Assembly: GCA_947499955.1 (NCBI GenBank)
Contig: CANMQI010000011.1
Span: forward strand, 181,258 to 245,257
Direction of reading: 5' to 3'
Length of the DNA: 64,000 bases
Source: an uncultured Granulosicoccus sp.
Lineage (GTDB): Bacteria > Pseudomonadota > Gammaproteobacteria > Granulosicoccales > Granulosicoccaceae
Part shown: piece after piece, positions 54,170-63,081 of the stretch
Position numbering within the stretch: the first letter of the stretch is position 1
How the letters are laid out: the number at the start of each line of letters is the position of its first letter
Program-made: the position numbers and the translations under genes
Notes under the pieces: generated by a model
Databases searched by the model: none
What the model was told of the DNA's origin: nothing
What the model saw: the letters and a program-made list of their open reading frames with translations, nothing else

Positions 54170-55177
54170 TTACTTGGCGATCAGACGCTCGGGAATCTCG
54201 ATACCGACTTCCTGATAGTAGCGAGCGGCACCGGGATGCAGGGGCACTGGCAAACCGGACAGCGCAGCATCGATGTGCATTGCCTTGGTGGCCGGATGGA
54301 TGGCCTGCAGGAAGGGCAGGTTCTCATAGAGGGCCTTGGTCAGCATGTAGACATTGTTCTCATCCACATCGGCATTGACCGCCAGAAAATTGGGCTGGGC
54401 AACCGTGTTGATATCGGCTTCCTGCCCCGGGTAGGTACCTGCCGGAATGGTGAATGGCGTCCACAGTTCACGTCCACCATCCATCTTGGCCGCTTCTTCT
54501 TCGGTGACATTCAGAACGGTGAACTTGCCTTCGTTGGTGGACATCAGCTTGGTGATGGCGCTGGTCGGTGTTCCGGACGGGATACCGGCAGCCACAGCCT
54601 GGCCGTTGGCCAGAGCGTCAACCGAAGGGCCATAACCGGCATAGACGAATTTGAAATCTTCGTCAAAGCTCAAGCCCAGGCCATTGAGCAGGACGCGGTT
54701 GGAACCGATGGTGCCAGATGTCTCCTTGCCCATCGCAACGGTCATGCCCTTGACGTTCATCATGTCGCTGACCGTGCCGCTCTTGACGTATTCATTCGAC
54801 AGAACGAACTGCTCGACGTTCTGCCACAACATGGTGACCGAACGCATGTTGGTCTGTGGCTCGGATACCGGACCACTGCCTGTAAGCGCGTAGGAACCGT
54901 ACAGACCCTGCAGAATCGCGAACTGTGCGTTTCCGGCTGACATGGCCTGAATGTTGGCCGCAGAGCCGGCCGAGTTGACGGCCGTGAGACTGAAGTTTTC
55001 AGTCGGCAGCAGCTTGACCTTGGACAGCGTGGCGATAGCCGTGCCCACCGGATGGTAGGTACCGCCCGTGGATGCCGTGTTCAGAACGTAGTCGTTATCC
55101 TGTGCATGGGCGGGTGCCAATGCCAGGGTCAACGCCGCAGCAACACCTGCCACGGTAGTCGTCAGGAATCGTTTCAT
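54170..55177 (-). CDS. TAXI family TRAP solute-binding protein
   Basis: 335 residues from ATG 55177, with GGAG five bases upstream; the frame to 55204 is an overrun. Signal peptide ends at AHA-QDNDY. TAXI features: TASTGGTYHPVGTAIATL, SAGSAANIQAMSAGNAQFAILQ, and G-I-P-S-G-T-P-T-S-A. Captures a small anionic solute for the permease encoded 28 bases downstream. A kinase/regulator pair upstream probably controls expression. Confidence 0.95.
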   Translation of the reverse strand: MKRFLTTTVAGVAAALTLALAPAHAQDNDYVLNTASTGGTYHPVGTAIATLSKVKLLPTENFSLTAVNSAGSAANIQAMSAGNAQFAILQGLYGSYALTGSGPVSEPQTNMRSVTMLWQNVEQFVLSNEYVKSGTVSDMMNVKGMTVAMGKETSGTIGSNRVLLNGLGLSFDEDFKFVYAGYGPSVDALANGQAVAAGIPSGTPTSAITKLMSTNEGKFTVLNVTEEEAAKMDGGRELWTPFTIPAGTYPGQEADINTVAQPNFLAVNADVDENNVYMLTKALYENLPFLQAIHPATKAMHIDAALSGLPVPLHPGAARYYQEVGIEIPERLIAK

Positions 55178-55534
55178 GTTGTCTCCAAATAGGTGGTCGA
55201 GCACTGACTTGGCTCGTATGCATAGTGTTGCGGAGAAGGTGGCCTGCTCGCAACCTCAATCAACTCATTGATTTAAAAGGCAAATAAAATAACACCACCG
55301 TCGCAGAGGCGCTATCTGCCCTGTAAATGGGCGAAAATCTGCCGATGGTGCATCCCGTGTTGGCGTCCTGCGCAGCCCCGGGATGAACCCACGCGGCTGC
55401 GAACTGCCAGTTCGGTCATGCATCCGTCCTATTGTTGTTGCCGCCTGAATGGCCTCAGAGGCAGCGGCGCAGAGAGTCGTATTCGGACCTGACAATCACC
55501 GTCGGGGAAATTCGAACAATCTCGGCAGCCCGTC
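55178..55534. other. Regulatory gap upstream of the TRAP genes
   Basis: 357 bases between the response-regulator stop and the TRAP start codon. I found no properly spaced -24/-12 element, and a small GCCC-TGTAAAT-GGGC inverted repeat near 55318-55332. Control sites for the TRAP operon should be here. Confidence 0.4.
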
Positions 55535-56143
55535 TCAATCGTGTATCTGTCTGACGATGCCCAATCGCCGCATCTTGTCGTTCAGCGTGCGGCGGTTGAT
55601 CTGTAATTGTTCGATGACGGCCCCCACCTGCCCGTCATGCGTGCTCAGACTCTGCTCGATCAGCAGCTTTTCGTAGGCCAGCACCCGATACCGAAACGGC
55701 ACGCTTTCATCAGCCAGGTCGAACGACAGCCGCTGATTGTTGATGACGCCGTCATAGCGGTCTCGCAGGGTCAGCACCGTTGCCAGCATATCCTGCGGCT
55801 CCACCGGTTTTTCGAGAAAATCCACAGCCCCCAGCCGCATCGCTGCAACCACATCGGCCACGCTGGCCAGACCGGAGAAGAACACGATGGGTACCAGGGG
55901 CCGCCGAATGCGGGCCTCGGCGGCGAACTCCAGACCACTGCGTTCCGGCATGCACAGATCCGTGACGATGGCATCGACCCGTACACTCTCCAGGCGTTGC
56001 AGCGCGGTATCAGCGTTGTCGGCCAGCACCACCTGAATGCCCTGCAGCCGCAGAAATCGCGCATTGGCAGCCAACACGTCGTGATCATCATCGACCAGCA
56101 AGAGGGTAAAACCGTCGTCCATGTCCGGATTGTCGTTGCTCAT
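55535..56143 (-). CDS. Response regulator with receiver and Fis-type HTH, no AAA+ domain
   Basis: 202 residues. Receiver about 11-130 with acidic pocket LLLVDDDHD, phospho-acceptor Asp62 (VTDLCMPERSG) and Lys112. Its C-terminus (about 160-200) is a Fis-like helix-turn-helix, VGAVIEQLQINRRTLNDKMRRLGI (cited in part). DctD-type regulators carry a sigma-54 ATPase between these domains; here it is missing, so it should not need sigma-54. Lies between the kinase gene and the TRAP genes, same strand. Confidence 0.9.
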   Translation of the reverse strand: MSNDNPDMDDGFTLLLVDDDHDVLAANARFLRLQGIQVVLADNADTALQRLESVRVDAIVTDLCMPERSGLEFAAEARIRRPLVPIVFFSGLASVADVVAAMRLGAVDFLEKPVEPQDMLATVLTLRDRYDGVINNQRLSFDLADESVPFRYRVLAYEKLLIEQSLSTHDGQVGAVIEQLQINRRTLNDKMRRLGIVRQIHD

Positions 56144-56152
56144 GGGTTCCTC

Positions 56153-57937
56153 CTAGGCGGTCACGGTGGACGAGTTCTGCGATGCCTGCAAGAGCGGCAA
56201 CATCAGGATGAAACAGCTACCCTCGGCGCGCGCCCGGTACCGCAGTTCGCCGCCGTGATCCTCGGCAATCTGACGCGCAATGGTCAAGCCCAGCCCCAGG
56301 CCATCGCTGTGCTGGCGCGACGTGGAAAAGGGTTCGAACAGGCATTCCTGCAGTGCCGAGCTGACGCCGCTGCCATTGTCACTGACTGATACCACTGCCC
56401 AGCCACAGGGAGCCCGTGAATCTGCACGGTCTGTGGTGTCGTTGGGCTGAACCTGCAGTTTGACCTCGATATGCGGCGCTTCCACCTTCAGTACGGCATC
56501 AAAGGCGTTGTACAGCAGGTTGAGCAGAGTCTGCTGGATGAGCACCTCGTCGCCCGATACCGACACAGGCAGGCTTCCCTGATCGAACATCACATGTGCG
56601 GACAGCGTCGGTCGTTCGCGGCTGACTGTCTGCCTGATTTCCAGCAGCAATTGCTGCATGTCCACCGTCTCGAAATGCGCATTGCTGTTTCTGGCAATGC
56701 TGCGCAGGCTGCTGATGACGCGTCCGATGCGTTTGGTGGTGCGATCGCTGTCCACCACGATCTGTTCGATTTCGTTCCGATCGGCATCCGGTTGTCCCAT
56801 CATGGTACGCAATGAGGCCAGATTCAGTCGCAGACTGGCCAGCGGCTGATTGATCTCGTGATTGATGGCCGCCGACATCCGACCCAGCATGGCGAAGTTG
56901 GCCTCCGAGATAAGCCGTTTCTGCGCCGTTTCCAGCTCACGTGTACGCCGTAACACCTGCTCTTCCAGCTCCTGGGAATTGCGTTTTTCGGCCGCCACCA
57001 GTTGCTGCTGCTGCTGAAACAGACGCAGAAACAGATAGGCAATCAGCAGCGCTGCCAGCAAGGCGGCAAACAACAGCAGAGCGCGCTTCTGCACGCTGCG
57101 CTGAGTCACCAGACTGGTCAACTGCCAGGGCTCGGTTGACAGGGAAGTGGCATAACCCAGGTAGACCGTTGAATCCGACCCCTTGTCCAGCACGCGTTTG
57201 CCGGGTTCTCCGGGCAATGACTCAAGCAGAGACGGTTGCAGATCGTAGCGCCGTTCCCGCGACAACTGCACAGCTTGAGCGGCGCTCACGGGTTCGGTTG
57301 GCGTATACAGCAGATCTTCACGAGTCGAGAGAATGATGGTGCCCACATCGTCGCTGACGACGGACTCGTAAGGCAGCTGGGACCAGCCATCGACCAGCAC
57401 ACCAAGGGCCACCTTGGCCACTACCACGCCCTCCAGCGTGCCGTTGGTCGTGACGGGCTCTGCAATGAAATAACCGGGAATACCGGTGGTGACGCCCACG
57501 GCAAAGAACGTGGCACTCTGTCCGCTGATGGCGTTCTGAAAATAGGGCCGAAAGGAATAGTCGACGCCCACGAAACTGACCGGATCAGCCCAGTTGCTGG
57601 AGGCGATGGTCACCCCCTGGCGATTCAGTAAATAGGCAAAGTCCAGCCCACTATCGCGCTGTGTCCGGCTCAGTCGCTGATTGGCTGCCAGTAGTGACTG
57701 ATCATCGCCACTGAGAAGTGCCTGGCGGATCTCGACATCGCTGGCCAGTAACTTGGGAATGAACGAGAACTGGTTGAGCTGTCGATCCAGCTCAACCAGC
57801 TGCACACGTTGCAGTCGCTGCTGTGACTGCCCTGTCTTTGAACGGGTATAGCTCAGGCAAGCCTGCCATAACAGCACCAGTCCTGCGACAAGCAACAGCC
57901 CCTGCAGCAGATGTCGTCGCGCCGTGCCGCCTGGCAT
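56153..57937 (-). CDS. DctB-like sensor histidine kinase
   Basis: 594 residues. TM1 about 10-29, large dCache-type periplasmic sensor 30-280 (RSTQ, DYSFRPYFQNAISG, FAVGVTTGIPGYFIAEPV), TM2 about 287-306, coiled coil, HisKA with His360 in AAINHEINQPLASLRLN and HATPase_c with NLLYNAFDAV, DNGSGVS and GLGLGLTIARQ. DctB proteins sense C4-dicarboxylates; here the sensor likely reports the TRAP substrate. Followed after nine bases by the response regulator. Confidence 0.92.
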   Translation of the reverse strand: MPGGTARRHLLQGLLLVAGLVLLWQACLSYTRSKTGQSQQRLQRVQLVELDRQLNQFSFIPKLLASDVEIRQALLSGDDQSLLAANQRLSRTQRDSGLDFAYLLNRQGVTIASSNWADPVSFVGVDYSFRPYFQNAISGQSATFFAVGVTTGIPGYFIAEPVTTNGTLEGVVVAKVALGVLVDGWSQLPYESVVSDDVGTIILSTREDLLYTPTEPVSAAQAVQLSRERRYDLQPSLLESLPGEPGKRVLDKGSDSTVYLGYATSLSTEPWQLTSLVTQRSVQKRALLLFAALLAALLIAYLFLRLFQQQQQLVAAEKRNSQELEEQVLRRTRELETAQKRLISEANFAMLGRMSAAINHEINQPLASLRLNLASLRTMMGQPDADRNEIEQIVVDSDRTTKRIGRVISSLRSIARNSNAHFETVDMQQLLLEIRQTVSRERPTLSAHVMFDQGSLPVSVSGDEVLIQQTLLNLLYNAFDAVLKVEAPHIEVKLQVQPNDTTDRADSRAPCGWAVVSVSDNGSGVSSALQECLFEPFSTSRQHSDGLGLGLTIARQIAEDHGGELRYRARAEGSCFILMLPLLQASQNSSTVTA

Positions 57938-57951
57938 GCCGCCAAGGGTGC

Positions 57952-58224
57952 TCAGTCGGCGTTGCCCGGACTGCCACCGGCTTCCGGCTCTGGTTCCAGC
58001 TGACGAATGCGAGCTTCCAGATCCTTCAGCTGCTGTCGCGTCTTGCGCAACACTTCGGTCTGCACGTCGAACTCCTCACGCGTCACCATATCCAGATTAC
58101 CCAACGCGCTCTGTACGGCCGACTTGGCGTTGCGTTCGAAATCCTCCTTCATGTCGGACACACCGGGTGGCAGCAGCTTGCCCAGAGACTTGGAAATATC
58201 ATCAAACACTCGTGCATCCAGCAT
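57952..58224 (-). CDS. ubiK: UbiK family ubiquinone biosynthesis accessory factor
   Basis: 90 residues from ATG 58224; the frame extends to 58386 but upstream residues are not family-like. Short helical protein: LDARVFDDISKSLGKLLPPG, DMKEDFERNAKSAVQSALGNLDMVTREEFDVQTEVL (cited in part) and a coiled coil RQQLKDLEARIRQLE. UbiK is a trimer that helps the late aerobic Coq-lipid hydroxylation complex. Its terminal residues are disordered, as usual. Precedes the kinase gene by 14 bases. Confidence 0.92.
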   Translation of the reverse strand: MLDARVFDDISKSLGKLLPPGVSDMKEDFERNAKSAVQSALGNLDMVTREEFDVQTEVLRKTRQQLKDLEARIRQLEPEPEAGGSPGNAD

Positions 58225-58461
58225 GGTCGATTCCTCGATCGATTCAGTTGATTGAGCAACAGCTGCACAGCAGCCTGATTGCCTTGTAAAGACACAGCTT
58301 ACGGTATTGGCAGGCACTTGCCGTGCACCGTTCAAGTTTTCCCATCTCATGCACCCATATGGTGCGTTTTTCTTGCAAGCGCGCACCAGAATAGCGCCTG
58401 ACGCAGATCAGAGCATCCGTCATTACCACATAGGCCATTGATTAAATTGGATTTATCCATG

Positions 58462-58477
58462 TGGCACGCATGATGTA
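58462..58477 (+). promoter_or_regulatory. Sigma-54-like promoter candidate upstream of glnK
   Basis: TGGCACG (58462-58468) matches the -24 box exactly; the -12 region at consensus spacing reads ATGTA against TTGCA. The start would be near 58488, 29 bases before glnK. Nitrogen-regulated glnK-amtB operons usually use sigma-54. Confidence 0.4.
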
Positions 58478-58516
58478 ACTCCTAAGCCATCTTTGACCTA
58501 AACGCAGGAAAACTCG

Positions 58517-58855
58517 ATGAAGTTAGTAACGGCAATTATCAAACCTTTCAAGCTCGAGGAGGTACGCGAAGCATTGTCCACCATTGGTGTACAGGGCATG
58601 ACCGTGAGCGAAGTCAAGGGATTCGGTCGGCAGAAGGGCCACACCGAGCTGTATCGCGGTGCCGAATACGTAGTGGATTTCATCCCGAAGACCAAGATCG
58701 AAATCGGTATCGATGACGCACAGCTGGATGCCGTGATCGAGGCCATTACCGGTGCTGCCGGCTCCGGCAAGATCGGTGACGGCAAGATCTTCGTGACCGA
58801 ACTGGAACGCGCAGTTCGTATCCGCACCAACGAAAACGGCCCGACGGCCCTTTAA
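58517..58855 (+). CDS. glnK: PII nitrogen regulatory protein GlnK/GlnB
   Basis: 112 residues. Signal trimer that reads 2-oxoglutarate, ATP/ADP and uridylylation state. Tyr51 in the T-loop (ELYRGAEY) is the uridylylation site; GRQKGH and the B-loop GKIGDGKIF plus C-loop VRIRTNE are intact. AGGA precedes the start. Linked to amtB, so named glnK: the PII protein that plugs AmtB under ammonium plenty. Confidence 0.93.
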   Translation: MKLVTAIIKPFKLEEVREALSTIGVQGMTVSEVKGFGRQKGHTELYRGAEYVVDFIPKTKIEIGIDDAQLDAVIEAITGAAGSGKIGDGKIFVTELERAVRIRTNENGPTAL

Positions 58856-58900
58856 GAGACCCACGGACAGCAAAGAGAATTCGAGAGAGAAAAACTGATA

Positions 58901-60154
58901 ATGGAACAATTAGCTGAACTGAGCTACGCGCTCGATACGTTTTATTTCCTGATGGCAGGTGCACTGGTCATGTGGATGGCAGCTGGCTTCGCCATGCTGG
59001 AAGCCGGACTGGTACGCGCCAAGAACACCGCAGAAATCCTGACCAAGAACATCGTGTTGTATGCCCTGGCCTGCATCATGTTCATGTTCGTCGGTTACAA
59101 CATCATGTACCCGGGCGGCGACTACGAAGGCGGTTTCATGCCGGTCATCAGCTTCCTGCTGGGTGCGGAAAATGATGCCGCGACCTTTGCGGCAGGTGGC
59201 GAAGATGCGCCCTACTACTCCGCGCGTTCCGACTTCTTCTTCCAGGTGGTGTTCGTGGCCGCCGGTATGTCAATCGTCTCCGGTGCCGTTGCCGAGCGTA
59301 TGAAGCTCTGGGCATTTCTGGCATTTGCCGTGGTATTCACCTCCTTCATCTATCCCATCCAGGGTTTCTGGAAGTGGGGCGGTGGCTGGTTGAATGCAGC
59401 AGGCTTTCAGGATTTTGCAGGCTCGGGCGTGGTTCACATGTGTGGTGCCAGTGCTGCATTGGCAGGTGTGATTCTACTGGGCGCCCGAAAGGGCAAGTAC
59501 GGTGCCAACGGTTCCGTCATTCCTATTCCCGGTGCGAACATGCCGTTGGCCACACTGGGTACATTCATCCTGTGGATGGGCTGGTTCGGCTTCAACGGTG
59601 GTTCACAGCTGGCAGTAGCGAACTTCAGTGACGCCAATGCAGTTGCGGCGATCTTCGTCAACACCAACATGGCTGCTGCCGGCGGTGTAGTCGCAGCACT
59701 GCTGACCGTTCGCCTGATCTGGGGCAAGGCCGATCTGACCATGGCTCTGAACGGCGCACTGGCTGGACTGGTTGCCATCACGGCCGAGCCACTGGCTCCA
59801 ACGCCACTGCTGGCTACCTGCATCGGCGCTGTGGGTGGTGTACTGGTTGTATTCTCCATCATCTCCCTGGATCGCTTGAAGATCGATGATCCGGTTGGTG
59901 CCATTTCGGTTCACGGTGTTGTCGGCATCCTTGGCCTGATGGTCGTGCCATTGAGCAACAGTGACGCAACGTTCGCCACTCAGGCTCTGGGTGTTGCGAC
60001 CATCTTCGGTTGGACCTTCATCACCAGTCTGATCGTATGGGGCATCATCAAGATGGTCTTCGGACTCCGTGTCACCGAAGAGGAAGAGTACGAAGGTGTC
60101 GATATCTCCGAATGTGGTATCGAGGCTTATCCGGAGTTTGCAGCTCGCAACTAG
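58901..60154 (+). CDS. amtB: Ammonium transporter AmtB
   Basis: 417 residues with 11 TMs. Key motifs: GFAMLEAGLVRAKN, NAAGFQDFAGSGVVHMCGA-like AAGFQDFAGSGVVHMCGA (first pore His), GTFILWMGWFGFNGGSQLAV in part, then ISVHGVVGILGLM (second pore His). The acidic C-terminal tail EEEEYEGVDISECG interacts with GlnK. Lies 45 bases after glnK, and a hairpin follows. Confidence 0.97.
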   Translation: MEQLAELSYALDTFYFLMAGALVMWMAAGFAMLEAGLVRAKNTAEILTKNIVLYALACIMFMFVGYNIMYPGGDYEGGFMPVISFLLGAENDAATFAAGGEDAPYYSARSDFFFQVVFVAAGMSIVSGAVAERMKLWAFLAFAVVFTSFIYPIQGFWKWGGGWLNAAGFQDFAGSGVVHMCGASAALAGVILLGARKGKYGANGSVIPIPGANMPLATLGTFILWMGWFGFNGGSQLAVANFSDANAVAAIFVNTNMAAAGGVVAALLTVRLIWGKADLTMALNGALAGLVAITAEPLAPTPLLATCIGAVGGVLVVFSIISLDRLKIDDPVGAISVHGVVGILGLMVVPLSNSDATFATQALGVATIFGWTFITSLIVWGIIKMVFGLRVTEEEEYEGVDISECGIEAYPEFAARN

Positions 60155-60213
60155 GCTGCATGAGAGGTCGGGCAACAGAATATCGTTGCCCGCTCTCTCC
60201 GGTTCGTCAATTC

Positions 60214-60245
60214 AAGGGGTGTCGGTCTCAGGGCTGACACCCCTT
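60214..60245. terminator. Terminator after amtB (bidirectional position)
   Basis: 10-bp perfect stem AAGGGGTGTC / GACACCCCTT with a 12-base loop, followed by CTTGCATT on the plus strand. Sits between convergent amtB and rhomboid genes. Confidence 0.7.
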
Positions 60246-60281
60246 CTTGCATTCAGGGCCGGTGAAAACCCCATCCTGCAC

Positions 60282-61004
60282 CTACTTCCGCCGCCGCTGA
60301 AAAGGCTGGAAATGCACGAACGGGATGTGCAAGGGATTGCCCGCCTGTCTGAACAGCGGCACCAGCAACAACCCTGCGATGAACCCGCCGATATGCGCAC
60401 CGAAGGCCACACCGCCTTCCTGTCCGGATGACATGAGCGAGCTGACCAGCTGCATCAGGAACCAGACACCCAGCACGACGAGGGCCGGCACCCGGGCGGT
60501 GTAAATGAAGAAGAAGACCGGGATCAGAACCAGCACGCGAGCCTGCGGATAGAGCAGCATATAAGCGCCCAGCACCCCGGAAATGGCGCCACTGGCACCG
60601 ATCATCGGTACCTGGGAGGCGGTATCGGGCAGGCTCTGTGCCAGCACGGCGACCACACCACAGATCAGATAGAACAGCGCAAACCGGACATGCCCCATGG
60701 CCGCTTCGATGTTATTGCCAAAGACCCACAGATACAGCACATTGCCGATCAGATGCATCCAGCCACCGTGCAGGAACATCGAGGTGAACACGGCTGTATA
60801 CGGTGACACCCACACCAGTTCCGGCGGCAGGCTTGCATTGCCGAACAACACCGCGGGAATGACACCAAGGGTATAGACGATCAGTTGCTCTGCCTGAGCA
60901 TCGTGACTCAGCTGCCAGAGGAAGGCGAGCACACAAGTTCCCAGAATCGCATAGGTGACATACGGGACAACCGAGGTGGGATTCTCGTCATGTAACGGAA
61001 ACAT
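60282..61004 (-). CDS. Rhomboid family intramembrane serine protease
   Basis: 240 residues, seven or more hydrophobic segments. Catalytic Ser138 in GASGAISG and His204 in GAHIGGF; the H-G-G-W-x-H-L-x-G-N motif at 79-88 is intact. The fold covers VFTSMFLHGGWMHLIGNVLYLWVFG in part. Cuts single-pass membrane proteins; substrate unknown. Acts in the inner membrane. Confidence 0.93.
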   Translation of the reverse strand: MFPLHDENPTSVVPYVTYAILGTCVLAFLWQLSHDAQAEQLIVYTLGVIPAVLFGNASLPPELVWVSPYTAVFTSMFLHGGWMHLIGNVLYLWVFGNNIEAAMGHVRFALFYLICGVVAVLAQSLPDTASQVPMIGASGAISGVLGAYMLLYPQARVLVLIPVFFFIYTARVPALVVLGVWFLMQLVSSLMSSGQEGGVAFGAHIGGFIAGLLLVPLFRQAGNPLHIPFVHFQPFQRRRK

Positions 61005-61107
61005 GCATATTCCCCTTCACTTTGGCACTCAGCTTGCCGCCATATCAGACATGACACTAATCGCGCTGTTGGGCTGTCTGATCATTGCTGCCGAGATCCG
61101 TTACCGG

Positions 61108-61902
61108 CTAAGCCAGGTACGGTTGCGCCGACTCCTCAGAGCGCAGGAATACCGGCTGCCCTTCTGACGACGAAGCTTCATCGTAGCGATAACCCAGATC
61201 ACTGAAGGCAAGTACATCGTCCAGGCCCCTCGCTCGTGCCTTGAGCAGATTGCGTGCCATCGCACCTCTGGCCTTCTTGGCAAAGAAACTGATGATCTTG
61301 TAGTTGCCGTTCTTCTCATCCTTGAACACCGGTGAAATCAGCGGCGCCACCAGCTTCTTCGGCTGCACCGATTTGAAGTATTCATTGGATGCAAGATTGA
61401 CGACGCTGCCCTGCTCCATCCCGGCCAGTTCGTCATTCAGATGCGACGTCAGGCGCTCACCCCAGAATTCATACAGACTCTTGCCGCGACGCGTCTTCAG
61501 CGAGGTGCCCATTTCCAGTCGATAGGCCTGCATCAGATCCAGAGGCCGCATCACGCCATACAGGCCCGACAGGATTCGCAGGTGCTGCTGTGCGAAGTCC
61601 AGATCATCCTCGTCGAGCGTGTCGGCATCCAGACCGACATAGACATCTCCACGGAAGGCCTGAATGCAGGGCCGTGCATTGTCGCTGTCGAAATCGGGCT
61701 GCCACTCACCGAAGCGCCGGGCATTGAGTTCCGCCAGTGCATCACTGATATGCATCAGCTCGCTCAGGCGCGTCTGCGAATAACCACGAAGCGTGGTGAC
61801 CAGTTTTGCAGAATCTTCCATGAACGCTGGAAGGGTCGGTTCGGCGACGCGCGAAGGCGACTCCATGTCCAGTGTCTTGGCAGGCGATAGCAGAATCAGC
61901 AT
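61108..61902 (-). CDS. yaaA: YaaA family peroxide stress protein
   Basis: 264 residues. Typical start MLILLSPAKTLDMESP, then RRFGEWQPDFDSDNARPCIQAFRGDVYVGLDADTL (cited in part), LRILSGLYGVMRPLDLMQAYRLEMGTSL (cited in part) and VNLASNEYFKSV, C-terminal ISFFAKKARGAMARNLL. In E. coli YaaA lowers intracellular free iron under H2O2 stress and binds DNA. Monocistronic. Confidence 0.95.
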   Translation of the reverse strand: MLILLSPAKTLDMESPSRVAEPTLPAFMEDSAKLVTTLRGYSQTRLSELMHISDALAELNARRFGEWQPDFDSDNARPCIQAFRGDVYVGLDADTLDEDDLDFAQQHLRILSGLYGVMRPLDLMQAYRLEMGTSLKTRRGKSLYEFWGERLTSHLNDELAGMEQGSVVNLASNEYFKSVQPKKLVAPLISPVFKDEKNGNYKIISFFAKKARGAMARNLLKARARGLDDVLAFSDLGYRYDEASSSEGQPVFLRSEESAQPYLA

Positions 61903-61989
61903 GGGGTGAATCAGTAATGTTGGCAGTGTCAGGAAAGACAGGTAATCGAATGCGGTGCAATCACCGCAACATCGCGAGTGGATCGATCG

Positions 61990-62012
61990 AAAAGCAAGGC
62001 GCCCGAAGGGCG
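61990..62012 (-). terminator. Terminator downstream of the site-2 protease gene
   Basis: CGCCC-TTC-GGGCG hairpin (62000-62012) on the minus strand, then CTTGCTTTT toward 61990. Short stem but good U-tract. Confidence 0.55.
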
Positions 62013-62040
62013 GGTATTCCCTTGTGTCCCGATCGCCCCA

Positions 62041-62685
62041 CTAGAGTACGACCAGCGCCCCCATCAGCCACTGGGCTGCAGCGCGTAACCAGGTAAAGAT
62101 GGGCAAACCGGCATAGCTGAGCAACAGCAGACCAAGAACGGCAAAGGCGCCGTAACGCTGGTTCAGATCACGGTAGATTCTGGACGCTGCGCGTGGCAGG
62201 AAGTACGGCAATATGTAATGTCCATCCAGTGGCCCCAACGGAATCAGATTGAACAGCATCAGCAGCAGGTTGATGTACGTGAACAGATAGAAGAATGTCT
62301 GACCAGACTGTGACTCCACGAATGCAAAACCGTTCGTGGCGGCGAAGGTAAAGATGTTGACCGCCAGGAAAGCCAGAATCAGATTTGCCAGAGGGCCTGC
62401 CGCCGCGACCACAAGACTGGCCCAGAATGAGGTGAAATTACGTGGATCGGTCGGTACTGGGCGCGCCCAGCCGAAGCCGACGATCACGATCATCAGCAAT
62501 CCCATCGGATCGATATGCGCAATCGGATTCAGGGTCAGTCGCCCCTGTTTCTCGGCGGTGTCATCTCCATACAACTTCGCCGACCAGGCATGGCCGAACT
62601 CATGGCAGGAGAGCGAGACGATGATGGTGCCAAGCAGCAGCGCAAAGGTCAGCGCCTGCCCCTGCATCAGCAAGGAAAGCATCAT
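62041..62685 (-). CDS. Site-2 protease family membrane metalloprotease (M50)
   Basis: 214 residues, about six TMs. Zinc site H28-E-F-G-H32 in TM2 and the third ligand Asp154 in GPLDGHYILP. Compact form lacking PDZ and CBS domains. Cuts inside membranes after a primary site-1 cleavage; target unknown. Confidence 0.92.
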   Translation of the reverse strand: MMLSLLMQGQALTFALLLGTIIVSLSCHEFGHAWSAKLYGDDTAEKQGRLTLNPIAHIDPMGLLMIVIVGFGWARPVPTDPRNFTSFWASLVVAAAGPLANLILAFLAVNIFTFAATNGFAFVESQSGQTFFYLFTYINLLLMLFNLIPLGPLDGHYILPYFLPRAASRIYRDLNQRYGAFAVLGLLLLSYAGLPIFTWLRAAAQWLMGALVVL

Positions 62686-62853
62686 GAGGGCATCTGCCCC
62701 GATGTAACCCTGGCGCGTCGAAAAACCCGGCCCCCGAATACAACCACTGCTTGAAGCCGCACTGCCACCCCGTCCTTCATCCGCCTGTTTTCCCGATCAC
62801 ACACGCGTGGCATGTTACACGCGCACAAGCCCCGAAACACAATCCACCCCGCA

Positions 62854-62989
62854 ATCAGACACCCACAAACCAATCCCCCCGGGGATAACCATCAGCAGAC
62901 ACCCATGAATCCATCAGACACGGGGTCCAAACCATCAGCAGACACCCATAACCCCACCAGTCCCCCGCCCATACACATCAGACACCCAT
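62854..62989. repeat. Phased short direct repeats ATCAG(CA)GACACCCAT
   Basis: Five copies or variants begin near 62854, 62891, 62913, 62934 and 62977; spacing is 37, 22, 21 and 43 bases, so the last four sit about one or two 21-22-base steps apart, equal to two DNA turns. Two copies carry an extra CA (ATCAGCAGACACCCAT). The copy at 62913 is truncated. Region 62686-63081 has no supported gene. Confidence 0.65.
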
Positions 62990-63081
62990 GCAGGAAGATG
63001 CCCCCGACTACTACGCATGACAGGAAACACTGCTGACGTCGATTCTGGCGAATCACGTGCATTCAGCGCTAAACTCACCTC

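Noticed and set aside
58308..58325. Second sigma-54 promoter (TTGGCAGGCACTTGCC)
   Set aside because: Distance between the GG and GC elements is one base too short for sigma-54.
62854..62989. CRISPR-like array
   Set aside because: Repeats are 12-16 bases, imperfect, unevenly spaced and not palindromic; no cas genes nearby.
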